Source: Clostridium sp. | Lineage (GTDB): Bacteria; Bacillota; Clostridia; Clostridiales; Clostridiaceae | Assembly: GCF_026168755.1 (NCBI RefSeq) | Contig: NZ_JAPFDR010000025.1 | Location: 1 to 41,187, forward strand | Length of the DNA: 41,187 bases | Direction: 5' to 3' | Shown: piece by piece, positions 33,659-41,187 of the stretch | How positions within the stretch are numbered: the first letter of the stretch is position 1 | Layout of the letters: each line of letters starts with the position of its first letter | Position numbers and translations under genes: made by a program | Notes under the pieces: model-generated | What the model saw: the letters and a program-made list of their open reading frames with translations, nothing else | Told to the model about the DNA's origin: nothing | Database searches by the model: none

Positions 33659-35065
33659 GTGTTTAAAACTATAAGAGGAAAGGTAACTTTATGGTCAATA
33701 ATTATAGTTGGAATATTAAATATAATTTTAAGTGTTTTTATTTATATAACAATAAATAAGAAATTAGAAAGTTCAATTCAAGGGTATATGAAGACAATAC
33801 AGTTTATGGCTAGAAATATTGCAATGACAAGCGGTTCATCTAATGAAGAAGATAATATTATTGTAAGTAATTTATATGATATATTTGGTGATTATATAGC
33901 TATAGCTTATAAAGATAATAATGTGATGAGTAGTAGGGGGAGTCTCATACGAGAAGATAAAATAATAGAAATTTTAGAGGAAAGTAATAGTAGAAAATCA
34001 TTATTAAATTTAAATAAAGATAGTAAATTATATATTGCAACATTTAATTATCCAATATATATTGATGAAAGTTATTATGGAAATATAGTTATACAAAAAG
34101 ATTACACTAAAGAATATAATGAAAACTATAAAATTAGTTGTTCTATATTTATAGGACAATCTATAATACTATTAATATTAGTAATGGCATTATGGAGTAT
34201 AATTAATAAGTTTACAAAACCAATTAATAATCTATCTAATGCAATTGAGAACTTTGCAATTGGAAAAGATGAAGGAGATATTAAAATAGAAACAAAAGAT
34301 GAGGTAGCTATATTAGCTGACAAATTTAACTTTATGAAAAATGAAATTAAATATCAAATGGAAATTATTATAAAGGAGCAAAATAAAAGTAGGGAGTTTT
34401 TTAATAATGCAACACATGAACTTAAAACGCCTATTACAGCTATTAGTGGATATACTCAATTATTAATAGATAATGATATTTCAGAAATAGAAGAGGAATT
34501 TAGAGAAAGAGCATTAGAGAGAATTCTTAAGGAAAGTAATAAATTAAATTCCCTTGTTAAAAATATTTTAGAAATATCACGGGGAAAAGTAAAGAGAAAT
34601 ATAGATAAAGAGGAGTTTGATTTTGGGGGTCTTATTAATAAAAAAATAGCTGATATGAAGATGAGATTTATAAAGTCAAATCTCTATTTGAAAGCTAATA
34701 TTAATAATACAATGGTAAATTGTAATAAAGAAGAAATTAGTACTATAATAATAAATCTTTTAGATAACGCTATTAAATATACAGCAGGAAAAGAAGTAAT
34801 AGTTAATGTTTATGAAGAATCAGAAAAAAGTATATTTGAAATATCAAATGAAATTTATGAAATACCAGAAAATATAAAAAATAATTTATTAGAAGCTTTT
34901 GTAAAACATACTAATGATATTATTCTTGAAAAAGAAGGAATAACAAGTTCAGGATTAGGATTATATATATGCAATAAGCTAGCAGAAGAAAATAATAGTG
35001 AATTAATGTATTATATAAAAAACAATATAATAATAGTTAAATTAATAATTCCTAGTATTAAATAA
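33659..35065 (+). CDS. Sensor histidine kinase
   Basis: About 468 residues: N-terminal helix, extracellular sensor region (about 35-155), second helix (about 160-180), HAMP linker (KFTKPINNLSNAI), dimerisation domain with phospho-His in FFNNATHELKTPITAISGY, and ATPase domain with N box NLLDNAIKYT and G2 box SSGLGLYICN. The G1 box is unusual (FEISNEIYEIPENI instead of a clear DxGxG). A GTG at 33650 overlaps the regulator stop, but GAGGTG at 33647-33652 is correctly spaced for the GTG at 33659, which I chose. Forms a pair with the preceding regulator. Confidence 0.92.
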   Translation: MFKTIRGKVTLWSIIIVGILNIILSVFIYITINKKLESSIQGYMKTIQFMARNIAMTSGSSNEEDNIIVSNLYDIFGDYIAIAYKDNNVMSSRGSLIREDKIIEILEESNSRKSLLNLNKDSKLYIATFNYPIYIDESYYGNIVIQKDYTKEYNENYKISCSIFIGQSIILLILVMALWSIINKFTKPINNLSNAIENFAIGKDEGDIKIETKDEVAILADKFNFMKNEIKYQMEIIIKEQNKSREFFNNATHELKTPITAISGYTQLLIDNDISEIEEEFRERALERILKESNKLNSLVKNILEISRGKVKRNIDKEEFDFGGLINKKIADMKMRFIKSNLYLKANINNTMVNCNKEEISTIIINLLDNAIKYTAGKEVIVNVYEESEKSIFEISNEIYEIPENIKNNLLEAFVKHTNDIILEKEGITSSGLGLYICNKLAEENNSELMYYIKNNIIIVKLIIPSIK

Positions 35066-35157
35066 ATATATTTAGCAATTTTATTAGTATAAATAATTAT
35101 TATAGGATTTAAAATAGTTAGTATAATTAAGTGGTATTAATTAAAGGAAATTTATAA

Positions 35158-35190
35158 AGGGATGTGTATTAAAAATGACACATCCCTAAT
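35158..35190 (+). terminator. Hairpin after the histidine kinase gene
   Basis: AGGGATGTGT pairs perfectly with ACACATCCCT. The U run is weak (AATATATTT). Confidence 0.6.
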
Positions 35191-35219
35191 ATATTTAAGA
35201 GAAAAATGAGATAGCTAAA

Positions 35220-35732
35220 TTAATTAGTTTTAAGTATATATTCTGTGTATGGAATATCTAATTCAATAGAACTTATTATTTTTATATTATAGGGTTTATT
35301 TATTTTACTTAAAATAGATTTTACATCATCAGATACAGTACCTGTAGTTATAATTATTCCATTATTTATATTATCTGAAATCATAGCACCTAATAATTTT
35401 TCAACCTGTAATATTGATATAGAATTATTGAGGGAATATCTTTTACATTCAACATAGAATTTTTCAGAACCTTTTTCACAAATAATATCTTTTCCACCAT
35501 CTGGCCCTAAAGGAAGGAGAATAATATTATTGAAACCTAATTTAGATAAATATTCACTACACCAAATTTCAAATTCATGGGGGGTTAATCTATGAACTAA
35601 ATTATATAATTGGTTATTTCCTTCAAAATTTTTGTATGATTTATAGTATATAATAATTTTTTTTATCAATTTACCTATTAAAGGAGCAAATAAGATTATT
35701 ATGAAATAGCTATATATTGTATTTAACTTCAT
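35220..35732 (-). CDS. Membrane-anchored Mrr-like restriction-endonuclease-fold protein
   Basis: 170 residues. One N-terminal hydrophobic helix (about 8-28) precedes an Mrr-type nuclease domain: LTPHEFEIWCSEYLSKLGF (49-67), PDGGKDI (Asp82) and VECKRY (Glu95, Lys97), the D-ExK catalytic set, followed by ILQVEKLLGAMISDNINNGIIITTG. Catalytic residues look complete. Membrane-anchored Mrr-like proteins without a methylase are known in many bacteria, with unclear roles in DNA defence or repair. Overlaps the upstream gene by 23 bases. Confidence 0.8.
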   Translation of the reverse strand: MKLNTIYSYFIIILFAPLIGKLIKKIIIYYKSYKNFEGNNQLYNLVHRLTPHEFEIWCSEYLSKLGFNNIILLPLGPDGGKDIICEKGSEKFYVECKRYSLNNSISILQVEKLLGAMISDNINNGIIITTGTVSDDVKSILSKINKPYNIKIISSIELDIPYTEYILKTN

Positions 35733-36309
35733 TTATTAGCCCTTCTTTCCTAATGTAATAATTATGAGTTCTTATTGACTTTGTAAGTTCATAACCATCA
35801 ATAAGCTTAATTTCTATTCCACGATTTTGGTTGTTAAAATCGTTAGCAAATTCTATAGCTTTATCAGAAAATGAGCTATTAGTAATAAGAATTCCTTTTT
35901 TACAGTTATTAATAAGTAATCTGCCTAAAAAGCTTTGAACCGCAGGCCTACCGGTTAACTCCCAATTGTCTTCATCAGCAGCAGTTTCACCAAGTAAATT
36001 ATTTTGAATACAACTTATAAATACATCTTCATTATTTAATGAAGATCTAAAATTAGTTAAATTACTATCACCATTAGGAAGAATTGTATTTTCTTTAAAA
36101 CCCAAAATATTAAGATAAATATTTATAATTTTTATAAATGTAGTGTAATTGTTTTTTTGAAGATCTTTTATAGATAATAGACCAAGTTTAATTTGTTTTT
36201 CAGATTGTTTTTTGTTTAAATCAATAGTAGATTTTTCTATATATGATATTAAAAATTTTAATGTAAAAAATAATAATATAATAAGTGGCAAAGATTTAAT
36301 AAAATTCAT
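35710..36309 (-). CDS. Membrane-anchored Mrr-like protein with degenerate active site
   Basis: About 199 residues. Same layout as the following gene: N-terminal hydrophobic helix (about 5-25), then an Mrr-like fold ending RPAVQSFLGRLLINNCKKGILITNSSFSDKAIEFANDF and IELKLIDGYEL-like text. The region matching PDGGKD reads GDSNLTNF, and that matching VECKRY reads FISCIQNN, so the D-ExK residues are not conserved. GAGG is 8 bases before the ATG at 36309; the GTG three codons earlier overlaps the SD. It probably acts with its overlapping neighbour, perhaps as the inactive half of a heterodimer (inference). Confidence 0.65.
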   Translation of the reverse strand: MNFIKSLPLIILLFFTLKFLISYIEKSTIDLNKKQSEKQIKLGLLSIKDLQKNNYTTFIKIINIYLNILGFKENTILPNGDSNLTNFRSSLNNEDVFISCIQNNLLGETAADEDNWELTGRPAVQSFLGRLLINNCKKGILITNSSFSDKAIEFANDFNNQNRGIEIKLIDGYELTKSIRTHNYYIRKEGLINEVKYNI

Positions 36310-36526
36310 AAAAATCACCTCATATAAATTATTAACAAAATTTACATATAATATACATTAATTGTTAAATGAGTTTTAAATAAAAATATAAATAAATTGT
36401 AAAAATATCATAAATAAATTTGTAATAAAAAATAAAATAATGTTTAAAAATAGCTAAAAAGAGATTATAATTATAATAATAAATAAATTCATTAAAATTT
36501 AATTGCTAATTGGAGGTAAGACGGGG

Positions 36527-36895
36527 ATGGTTACAAGATGTTCAATTATTATTTATGATGATTTTGGAAATGTATTGATTGCAGAAAGAGGAAAAAGAAA
36601 CGAAAGAACTTGGGGTATGTTTGGAAAGGAAATGAAGGGAAAAGAAACAGAGGAAAAATGTATTTCTAAAGCTGTTGATAAAGATATAAAATGTACAGTA
36701 TTTGATTTAAAACCATTTAAAGAATATGTTTTAGAAGATGAAAGGAAATTGAAAGTTTTTACAGGGAGCATAAAGGAATATATTACTTGCCATAAAAGTA
36801 TAAATAATATAAAATGGATTTCTAAAGGAAACATTGAAGATTATATTTTTAATGATGAAGATAAAATGATATTAAATGACTATTTTCAAAATTAA
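36527..36895 (+). CDS. Nudix-fold-like protein lacking the catalytic Nudix box
   Basis: 122 residues. The start (TRCSIIIYDDFGNVLIAERGKRNERTWGMFGKEM) and the end (INNIKWISKGNIEDYIFNDEDKMILNDYF) follow the Nudix pattern. The box, expected as Gx5Ex7REUxEExGU, reads GKEMKGKETEEKCISKAVDKDIKC, so the REUxEE glutamates are missing. Pyrophosphohydrolase activity is unlikely; a ligand-binding role is possible. The frame is open further upstream, but GGAGGT at 36512-36517 sits inside that extension and serves the ATG at 36527. Confidence 0.7.
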   Translation: MVTRCSIIIYDDFGNVLIAERGKRNERTWGMFGKEMKGKETEEKCISKAVDKDIKCTVFDLKPFKEYVLEDERKLKVFTGSIKEYITCHKSINNIKWISKGNIEDYIFNDEDKMILNDYFQN

Positions 36896-36941
36896 ATAAA
36901 TTAGTATTGTGGAACTAATGACAAATTAAAGGAGATACTTA

Positions 36942-37166
36942 ATGCTTTATAGAGTTATTATAAAAAAAGAAACATCAAAGTATTTTATAGGTAAAACCTA
37001 TGATAATAAGAAGTATAAAATTGAAAAGAATCAATATAGTAAAAAGCTTAGAATAGGTAGTGATTCTTATTTTTATGCAAGAAAAGAAGAAGGATTACTA
37101 AGTACGATTTTAGTGCCAATTTCTGATGAAGAAGCTGGAGTGTTAGATATTCATAAATCTATTTAA
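36942..37166 (+). CDS. Small protein of unknown function
   Basis: 74 residues, not recognised. Lys- and Tyr-rich N-terminal half, probably beta-stranded, with no membrane helix or cysteine. AAAGGAG is correctly placed before the ATG. It is 46 bases after the Nudix-like gene and may share its transcript. Confidence 0.65.
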   Translation: MLYRVIIKKETSKYFIGKTYDNKKYKIEKNQYSKKLRIGSDSYFYARKEEGLLSTILVPISDEEAGVLDIHKSI

Positions 37167-37188
37167 AGATGTTTATTAATAAATAAAG

Positions 37189-37230
37189 CAAAGGAAGAAC
37201 AGGGATAAATAAGACCCTGTTCTTCCTTTG
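37189..37230. terminator. Perfect 16-base hairpin
   Basis: CAAAGGAAGAACAGGG at 37189-37204 pairs without mismatch with CCCTGTTCTTCCTTTG at 37215-37230. The following TGTGTGTT is not a proper T run, so termination strength is uncertain. Confidence 0.65.
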
Positions 37231-37256
37231 TGTGTTAAATAAAAAGGAGATATTTT

Positions 37257-38972
37257 ATGATTAAAAAGTTTATTTCATATTACAAACCGTATAAGGGATT
37301 ATTTTTTGCAGATCTAATAGTTGCAACTATAGCAACTTTATGCAATTTAATATACCCGATGATGACAAGAAGTTTAGTTAATGATGCTATACCTAATAAG
37401 GAGATAAAAGTTATAAGTATATTTGCAATTATTCTTATGGTTTTATACTTAATTAAGGCAGGTTGTTGTTATTTCATGCAGTATTTTGGACATCTTGTTG
37501 GAGTTGGAATGCAAGGTGATATGAGAAGAGATATGTTTAAGCACCTTGAAAAATTACCTAACTCATATTTCGATAATACAAAAACTGGAGATTTAATGAG
37601 CAGAATGATAAATGATTTAATGGATATATCTGAACTTGCTCATCATGGACCAGAAGATTTATTTATTTCAATAATAATGTTTTTAGGCTCATTTATAATA
37701 TTATCAACTATAAATTTACCTCTTACAATTTTAATATTTGCATTTGTTCCATTTATAGTAATATTTACTTTAAAGAAAAGAAAAAAGATGAATAAATGCT
37801 TTATGGAGACAAGGGTACAGACTTCAGCAATAAATTCAACATTAGAAAACTCAATTGCAGGTATAAGAATATCTAAGGCATTTGTTGCAGAAGAATATGA
37901 AAATGAGAAATTTAATAAAGGAAATAATAAGTTTAAAGAAGTAAGAAAACAATCCTATAAAGTTATGGCAGAGTATTTTGCAGGAGTTAATTTTGGAGTA
38001 GATATATTGGATTATGTTGTTTTAATAGCAGGAGGATTATTTACTTATTATAATACTATTAACATAGGTGATTTTTTAGCTTATATGTTATATGTTAAAT
38101 TATTTACAGATCCAATTAAAAAGCTTATTAATTTTGTAGAGCAATATCAAAATGGAATGACTGGATTTAAAAGATTTATTGATATAATGAATGTTGAACA
38201 AGAAAAAGAAAAAGATAATGCAGTAGAATTAGAAAAAGTAGAAGGTAATATAAGCTTTGAAAATGTATGTTTTAGTTATGAAGATGAAGATGAAAAAGTA
38301 TTAGATAAAATTACATTATCTATAGAGAAAGGAAAAATGTTAGCTTTAGTAGGGCCATCAGGTGGAGGAAAAACTACATTTTGTAATTTAATACCTAGAT
38401 TTTATGATGTAGACAATGGTGATATAAGAATAGATGGAAAGAGCATATATGATATTAAGTTAGATTCTTTAAGAAAAAATATAGGTGTAGTCCAACAAGA
38501 AGTATTCTTATATACAGGAACAATAAAGGAAAATATTAAATATGGAAAGCAAGATGCAAGTGATGAAGAAGTTATTGAAGCAGCAAAAAAAGCTAATATT
38601 CATGAATTTATAATGGGATTAAAAGATGGCTATGATACATATATTGGAGAGCGAGGAATAAAATTATCAGGAGGCCAAAAACAAAGAATATCAATTGCTA
38701 GGGTGTTTTTAAAAAATCCACCAATTTTAATCTTAGATGAAGCTACATCAGCTTTAGATAATGTAACTGAATATTTAATTCAAAAATCATTAGAAGATCT
38801 TTGTAAGAATAGAACGACTATAGTTGTTGCACATAGATTATCTACAATAAAAAATGCAGATGAAATAATAGTGCTAACTGATAATGGTATAGAAGAGAGA
38901 GGTAGCCATACAGAGCTTATTGAAAAAGGTGGAATTTATACTGAATTAAATAGGTATTCAAAAATTAATTAG
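37257..38972 (+). CDS. ABC exporter, fused permease and ATPase
   Basis: 571 residues, half-transporter of the MsbA/LmrA type that works as a dimer. Six-helix membrane domain (about 15-300, with the DTKTGDLMSRMINDL-like coupling region), then the ATPase: Walker A GPSGGGKTT (about 366-374), Q loop VVQQEVFLYTGT, signature LSGGQKQRISIAR, Walker B ILILDEATSALD and His switch VVAHRLST. AAAAAGGAG precedes the ATG. Substrate unknown; drug, lipid or peptide export are all possible. Monocistronic; likely a homodimer, as no second half-transporter is adjacent. Confidence 0.92.
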   Translation: MIKKFISYYKPYKGLFFADLIVATIATLCNLIYPMMTRSLVNDAIPNKEIKVISIFAIILMVLYLIKAGCCYFMQYFGHLVGVGMQGDMRRDMFKHLEKLPNSYFDNTKTGDLMSRMINDLMDISELAHHGPEDLFISIIMFLGSFIILSTINLPLTILIFAFVPFIVIFTLKKRKKMNKCFMETRVQTSAINSTLENSIAGIRISKAFVAEEYENEKFNKGNNKFKEVRKQSYKVMAEYFAGVNFGVDILDYVVLIAGGLFTYYNTINIGDFLAYMLYVKLFTDPIKKLINFVEQYQNGMTGFKRFIDIMNVEQEKEKDNAVELEKVEGNISFENVCFSYEDEDEKVLDKITLSIEKGKMLALVGPSGGGKTTFCNLIPRFYDVDNGDIRIDGKSIYDIKLDSLRKNIGVVQQEVFLYTGTIKENIKYGKQDASDEEVIEAAKKANIHEFIMGLKDGYDTYIGERGIKLSGGQKQRISIARVFLKNPPILILDEATSALDNVTEYLIQKSLEDLCKNRTTIVVAHRLSTIKNADEIIVLTDNGIEERGSHTELIEKGGIYTELNRYSKIN

Positions 38973-39032
38973 GTAACTTTATCATAGAATTTTTTTATAA
39001 AAAGAGGGTAAACTAAAATAAGAATAAAGTTA

Positions 39033-39061
39033 TTGACTAATAATGATTATCGCAGTACAAT
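39033..39061 (+). promoter_or_regulatory. Promoter of the thioredoxin operon with an iron/peroxide-box-like spacer
   Basis: TTGACT at 39033-39038, a 17-base spacer and TACAAT at 39056-39061. Bases 39038-39052 (TAATAATGATTATCG) match the Fur 7-1-7 consensus TGATAATNATTATCA at 13 of 15 positions, and the PerR consensus TTATAATNATTATAA at 12 of 15. A repressor there would cover the promoter. Confidence 0.6.
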
Positions 39062-39110
39062 AAAACAAATAATATTAATAGTCCCCTAAGGGGGAGTAGG
39101 AGGAATTGTA

Positions 39111-39425
39111 ATGGTTCAACATTTAAAAGAAAATGAATTTAATTCAGAAGTTGTTAATTTTGATGGTGTTAGTATAGTAGATTTCTGGGCAGAATGGTGT
39201 GGTCCTTGTAAAATGATAGGTCCTATCTATGAAGAAGTTGCAGGAGAATTATCAAATGCTAAATTTACAAAGGTTAATGTAGATGAGTGTCCTAATTTAG
39301 CAGGAAAATATAGAGTTGCAAGTATTCCAACAATAATGGTATTTAAAAATGGAGAGCCTATAGATACATTAGTTGGATTTATGCCAAAGCCACAATTAAA
39401 AGCTGCAGTTGAAAAACATTTATAA
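39111..39425 (+). CDS. trxA: Thioredoxin
   Basis: Cytosolic dithiol protein of 104 residues, full length. Active site WCGPC with Cys30 and Cys33, preceded by VDFWAEW; cis-proline block SIPTIMVFKNGEP and C-terminal LVGFMPKPQLKAAVEK are typical. AGGAGG lies before the ATG. The reductase gene starts 12 bases after its stop, so the pair is one operon and the products are presumably partners. Confidence 0.96.
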   Translation: MVQHLKENEFNSEVVNFDGVSIVDFWAEWCGPCKMIGPIYEEVAGELSNAKFTKVNVDECPNLAGKYRVASIPTIMVFKNGEPIDTLVGFMPKPQLKAAVEKHL

Positions 39426-39437
39426 GAGAGGAATACT

Positions 39438-40301
39438 ATGGAAAGATATGATTTAGCCATAGTAGGTAGCGGTCCGGCAGGATTATCAGCAGCTCTTAAT
39501 GCAAAAATAAGAAATAAAAAGTTCATTATTTTTGGAACTAAGGATTTAAGTAATAAAATAGTGAAAGCTCCTAAAATAAATAACTATTTGGGTTTTTATG
39601 GAATGAACGGAGCTGAAGTAAAAGAAAAGTTTGCAGAGCATATAGATAAGATGGAAATACAAATTACAGAGGAAAGAGTAAATAATATCTATGCTATGGG
39701 TGATTATTTCACTTTAATGGTAAATGATAAAATGTATGAAGCTACAGCTGTAATTTTAGCTACTGGAATGGAATATACTAAGCCTCTTAAGGGAGAACTT
39801 GAATTATTAGGTAAAGGTGTAGGTTATTGTGCAACTTGCGATGCTCCTCTTTATAAAGGAAAAACAGTTTCAATAGTAGGATATAATAAAGAAGCTGAAG
39901 AGGAAGCTAATTATGTAAGTGAACTTGCAGGAAAAGTATACTATATACCTATGTATAAGGGTGAATATGAAGTTAGAGATAATATAGAAGTTATCAATAA
40001 AAAGCCATTAGAAATAGTAGGAGATAATAAAGTTTCTTCATTAAAACTTGATGGTATAGATTTGGAAACAGATGGAGTATTTGTTCTTAAAGATAGTATT
40101 TCGCCAGGACAACTAGTTCCAGGATTAGAAATTGTTGATGGACATATTAATGTGGATAGAGAAATGAAAAGTAATATTCCTGGGTGTTTTGCAGCAGGAG
40201 ATTGCGTAGGTAAGCCATATCAATATATAAAATCAGCAGGTGAAGGAAATATAGCAGCATTAAGTGCTGTAAGATATATAGATATCTTAAAAAATAAATA
40301 G
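39438..40301 (+). CDS. Thioredoxin reductase, probably the ferredoxin-dependent flavin type (FFTR)
   Basis: 287 residues, shorter than standard NADPH thioredoxin reductase (about 310). FAD-binding GSGPAGLSAALNA near the start, redox pair CATC (Cys131, Cys134), and the final FAD block GCFAAGDCVGKPYQYIKSAGEGNIAAL are present. In the middle domain, where NADPH enzymes have GGGxSA and an HRRxxxR motif, this protein has G148-Y-N-K-E-A153 and no HRR. Clostridial FFTRs are known to lack these NADPH motifs and to use ferredoxin instead, so that is the best assignment. Directly behind trxA. Confidence 0.82.
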   Translation: MERYDLAIVGSGPAGLSAALNAKIRNKKFIIFGTKDLSNKIVKAPKINNYLGFYGMNGAEVKEKFAEHIDKMEIQITEERVNNIYAMGDYFTLMVNDKMYEATAVILATGMEYTKPLKGELELLGKGVGYCATCDAPLYKGKTVSIVGYNKEAEEEANYVSELAGKVYYIPMYKGEYEVRDNIEVINKKPLEIVGDNKVSSLKLDGIDLETDGVFVLKDSISPGQLVPGLEIVDGHINVDREMKSNIPGCFAAGDCVGKPYQYIKSAGEGNIAALSAVRYIDILKNK

Positions 40302-40309
40302 TTTATATA

Positions 40310-40351
40310 AAATAAGACATGTTGTTATAAACAGTATGTCTTATTTTTTTT
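40310..40351 (+). terminator. Terminator of the thioredoxin operon
   Basis: AATAAGACAT at 40311-40320 pairs with ATGTCTTATT at 40336-40345; a T run follows. Confidence 0.85.
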
Positions 40352-40369
40352 ATTAAATATTGTCAAGAC

Positions 40370-40398
40370 TTGATTTAAATATAAATACAAGGTATCAT
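40370..40398 (+). promoter_or_regulatory. Promoter of the deoxynucleoside kinase gene
   Basis: TTGATT at 40370-40375, a 17-base spacer and TATCAT at 40393-40398. Confidence 0.55.
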
Positions 40399-40438
40399 AA
40401 ATTAGCGCTAAGGATGAATAATAAAGGATAGGTGAAGT

Positions 40439-41077
40439 ATGTTGTTAGTTGTTGGTGGAATGATAGGTTTAGGTAAAAGTTCAGTAGCAAAAATTTTAGG
40501 AGAACATTTTAATTCAGAGGTTTTTTATGAATCTGTTGATGATAATCCGCTTTTACCGTTATTTTATAGTGAATCTGAAGAAGAGATACAAAGAAAGAGA
40601 TATCCTTTCTTACTACAATTATATTTTTTAAATACTAGATTTAAAAGTATTAAAGAAGCATTAGTTAATGATAATAACGTTCTAGATAGATCAATATATG
40701 AAGATTGGTATTTTGCTAAGAAAAATATGGAGCTTGGTAGAATATCAGATTTAGAGATGAGTATATATGAAAATCTATTAAATAATATGATGGAAGAGTT
40801 AGAATCATTACCTAAAAAGGCACCTGATGTTATGATATATCTTAAAGGATCTTTTGAAACTGTAATTAATAGAATCAATCTTAGAGGAAGAGAGTTTGAG
40901 ATTGATGATAGTTTAAAAGAATATTATCATTTCTTATGGGAAGGGTATGATAATTGGGTTAATAATCATTACAATGCATCTGAAGTTTTAATTATAGATA
41001 TGAATGTTATGGATGTAGTTAATAATGAAGAAGATAAAAAGAAATTAATTATAAATTGCAATAACAAATTGAACTAA
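40439..41077 (+). CDS. Deoxynucleoside kinase (dGK/dAK type)
   Basis: 212 residues, normal for bacterial deoxyadenosine/deoxyguanosine kinases, which salvage deoxynucleosides by ATP phosphorylation. P-loop GGMIGLGKSS (6-15); FYESVDDNPLLPLFY supplies the base-side Glu; LDRSIYED is the DRS motif; the lid region INRINLRGREFE carries the arginines. AGGTGAAGT precedes the ATG. Many Firmicutes carry two adjacent dNKs; only one is seen here. Exact base preference cannot be read from sequence. Confidence 0.9.
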   Translation: MLLVVGGMIGLGKSSVAKILGEHFNSEVFYESVDDNPLLPLFYSESEEEIQRKRYPFLLQLYFLNTRFKSIKEALVNDNNVLDRSIYEDWYFAKKNMELGRISDLEMSIYENLLNNMMEELESLPKKAPDVMIYLKGSFETVINRINLRGREFEIDDSLKEYYHFLWEGYDNWVNNHYNASEVLIIDMNVMDVVNNEEDKKKLIINCNNKLN

Positions 41078-41109
41078 TTTCTGTTTATGACTTAAATACT
41101 TGAATTTAC

Positions 41110-41187
41110 TTAGATTGAATAGATTTTATCTAGATATATTTCAAATAGTTCTTCTGGAGTTTTATAGTTTAGTATTCTCCTTGGAAG
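41110..41187 (-). mobile_element. IS30-family transposase, C-terminal end (cut by the window edge)
   Basis: On the minus strand the last 25 codons before a TAA at 41110-41112 read LPRRILNYKTPEELF followed by EIYLDKIYSI. The block LN(Y/W)KTPEE(L/V)F is the characteristic end of IS30 transposases. The rest lies beyond the window, so whether the element is intact is not known. Confidence 0.8.

Overview
The window looks like chromosomal DNA of a low-GC Firmicute, almost certainly a Clostridium (cluster I type). The evidence is very AT-rich sequence, AGGAGG-type ribosome binding sites, frequent GTG/TTG starts, a T-box leader, a tandem glycine riboswitch, a pyruvate formate-lyase activase, Feo iron uptake, and a thioredoxin reductase that appears to lack an NADPH site, a form known from clostridia. 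It is mostly housekeeping and accessory metabolism. No prophage, CRISPR array or complete mobile element is visible. The right edge cuts into the 3' end of an IS30-type transposase.

Layout. 1-2250: potassium channel, tRNA-Leu(GAG), 2-hydroxyacid dehydrogenase. 2251-7500: amino-acid genes under RNA control (T-box then leuA; tandem glycine riboswitch then a Na+/amino-acid symporter), a secreted glucosaminidase, and three related palindromic repeats. 7498-12386 (minus): acylphosphatase and a polyamine transport operon (regulator-potA-potB-potC-potD). 12387-15410: pflA, a DnaQ-type exonuclease, arginase. 15856-21211: an LCP cell-wall protein with a repetitive tail, a site-2-protease homologue with no zinc-binding motif, an arginyl-tRNA synthetase homologue with destroyed HIGH and KMSKS motifs, and an AI-2E family membrane protein. 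21248-23503 (minus): feoA-feoB plus a 43-residue Cys-rich partner with a Fur box. 23658-31369: an RNase-H-fold nuclease, a ComEC-like metallo-hydrolase, a PEPCK/HPr-kinase-like P-loop protein, DUF378, Lrp, PHP, gamma-carbonic anhydrase and CvfB. 31601-35065: lipoprotein plus two-component system. 35220-37166: two overlapping Mrr-like nuclease genes (one degenerate), a Nudix-like protein without a Nudix box, a small unknown. 37257-41077: ABC exporter, thioredoxin with a ferredoxin-type flavin thioredoxin reductase, deoxynucleoside kinase.

Most interesting points: (i) a palindromic repeat family (4512-4639, 7043-7304, 7351-7494) with similar flanks and hairpin arms that stay paired although their sequence differs; one copy sits inside the glycine-riboswitch leader and one overlaps the stop codon of the glucosaminidase; (ii) a run of full-length homologues that have lost catalytic motifs (M50-like, ArgRS-like, Mrr-like, Nudix-like), pointing to repurposed proteins; (iii) an iron-box-like sequence in the promoter spacer of the thioredoxin/reductase operon. 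Many start codons were moved from the longest open frame to the one served by a clear ribosome binding site; these choices are stated in the entries.
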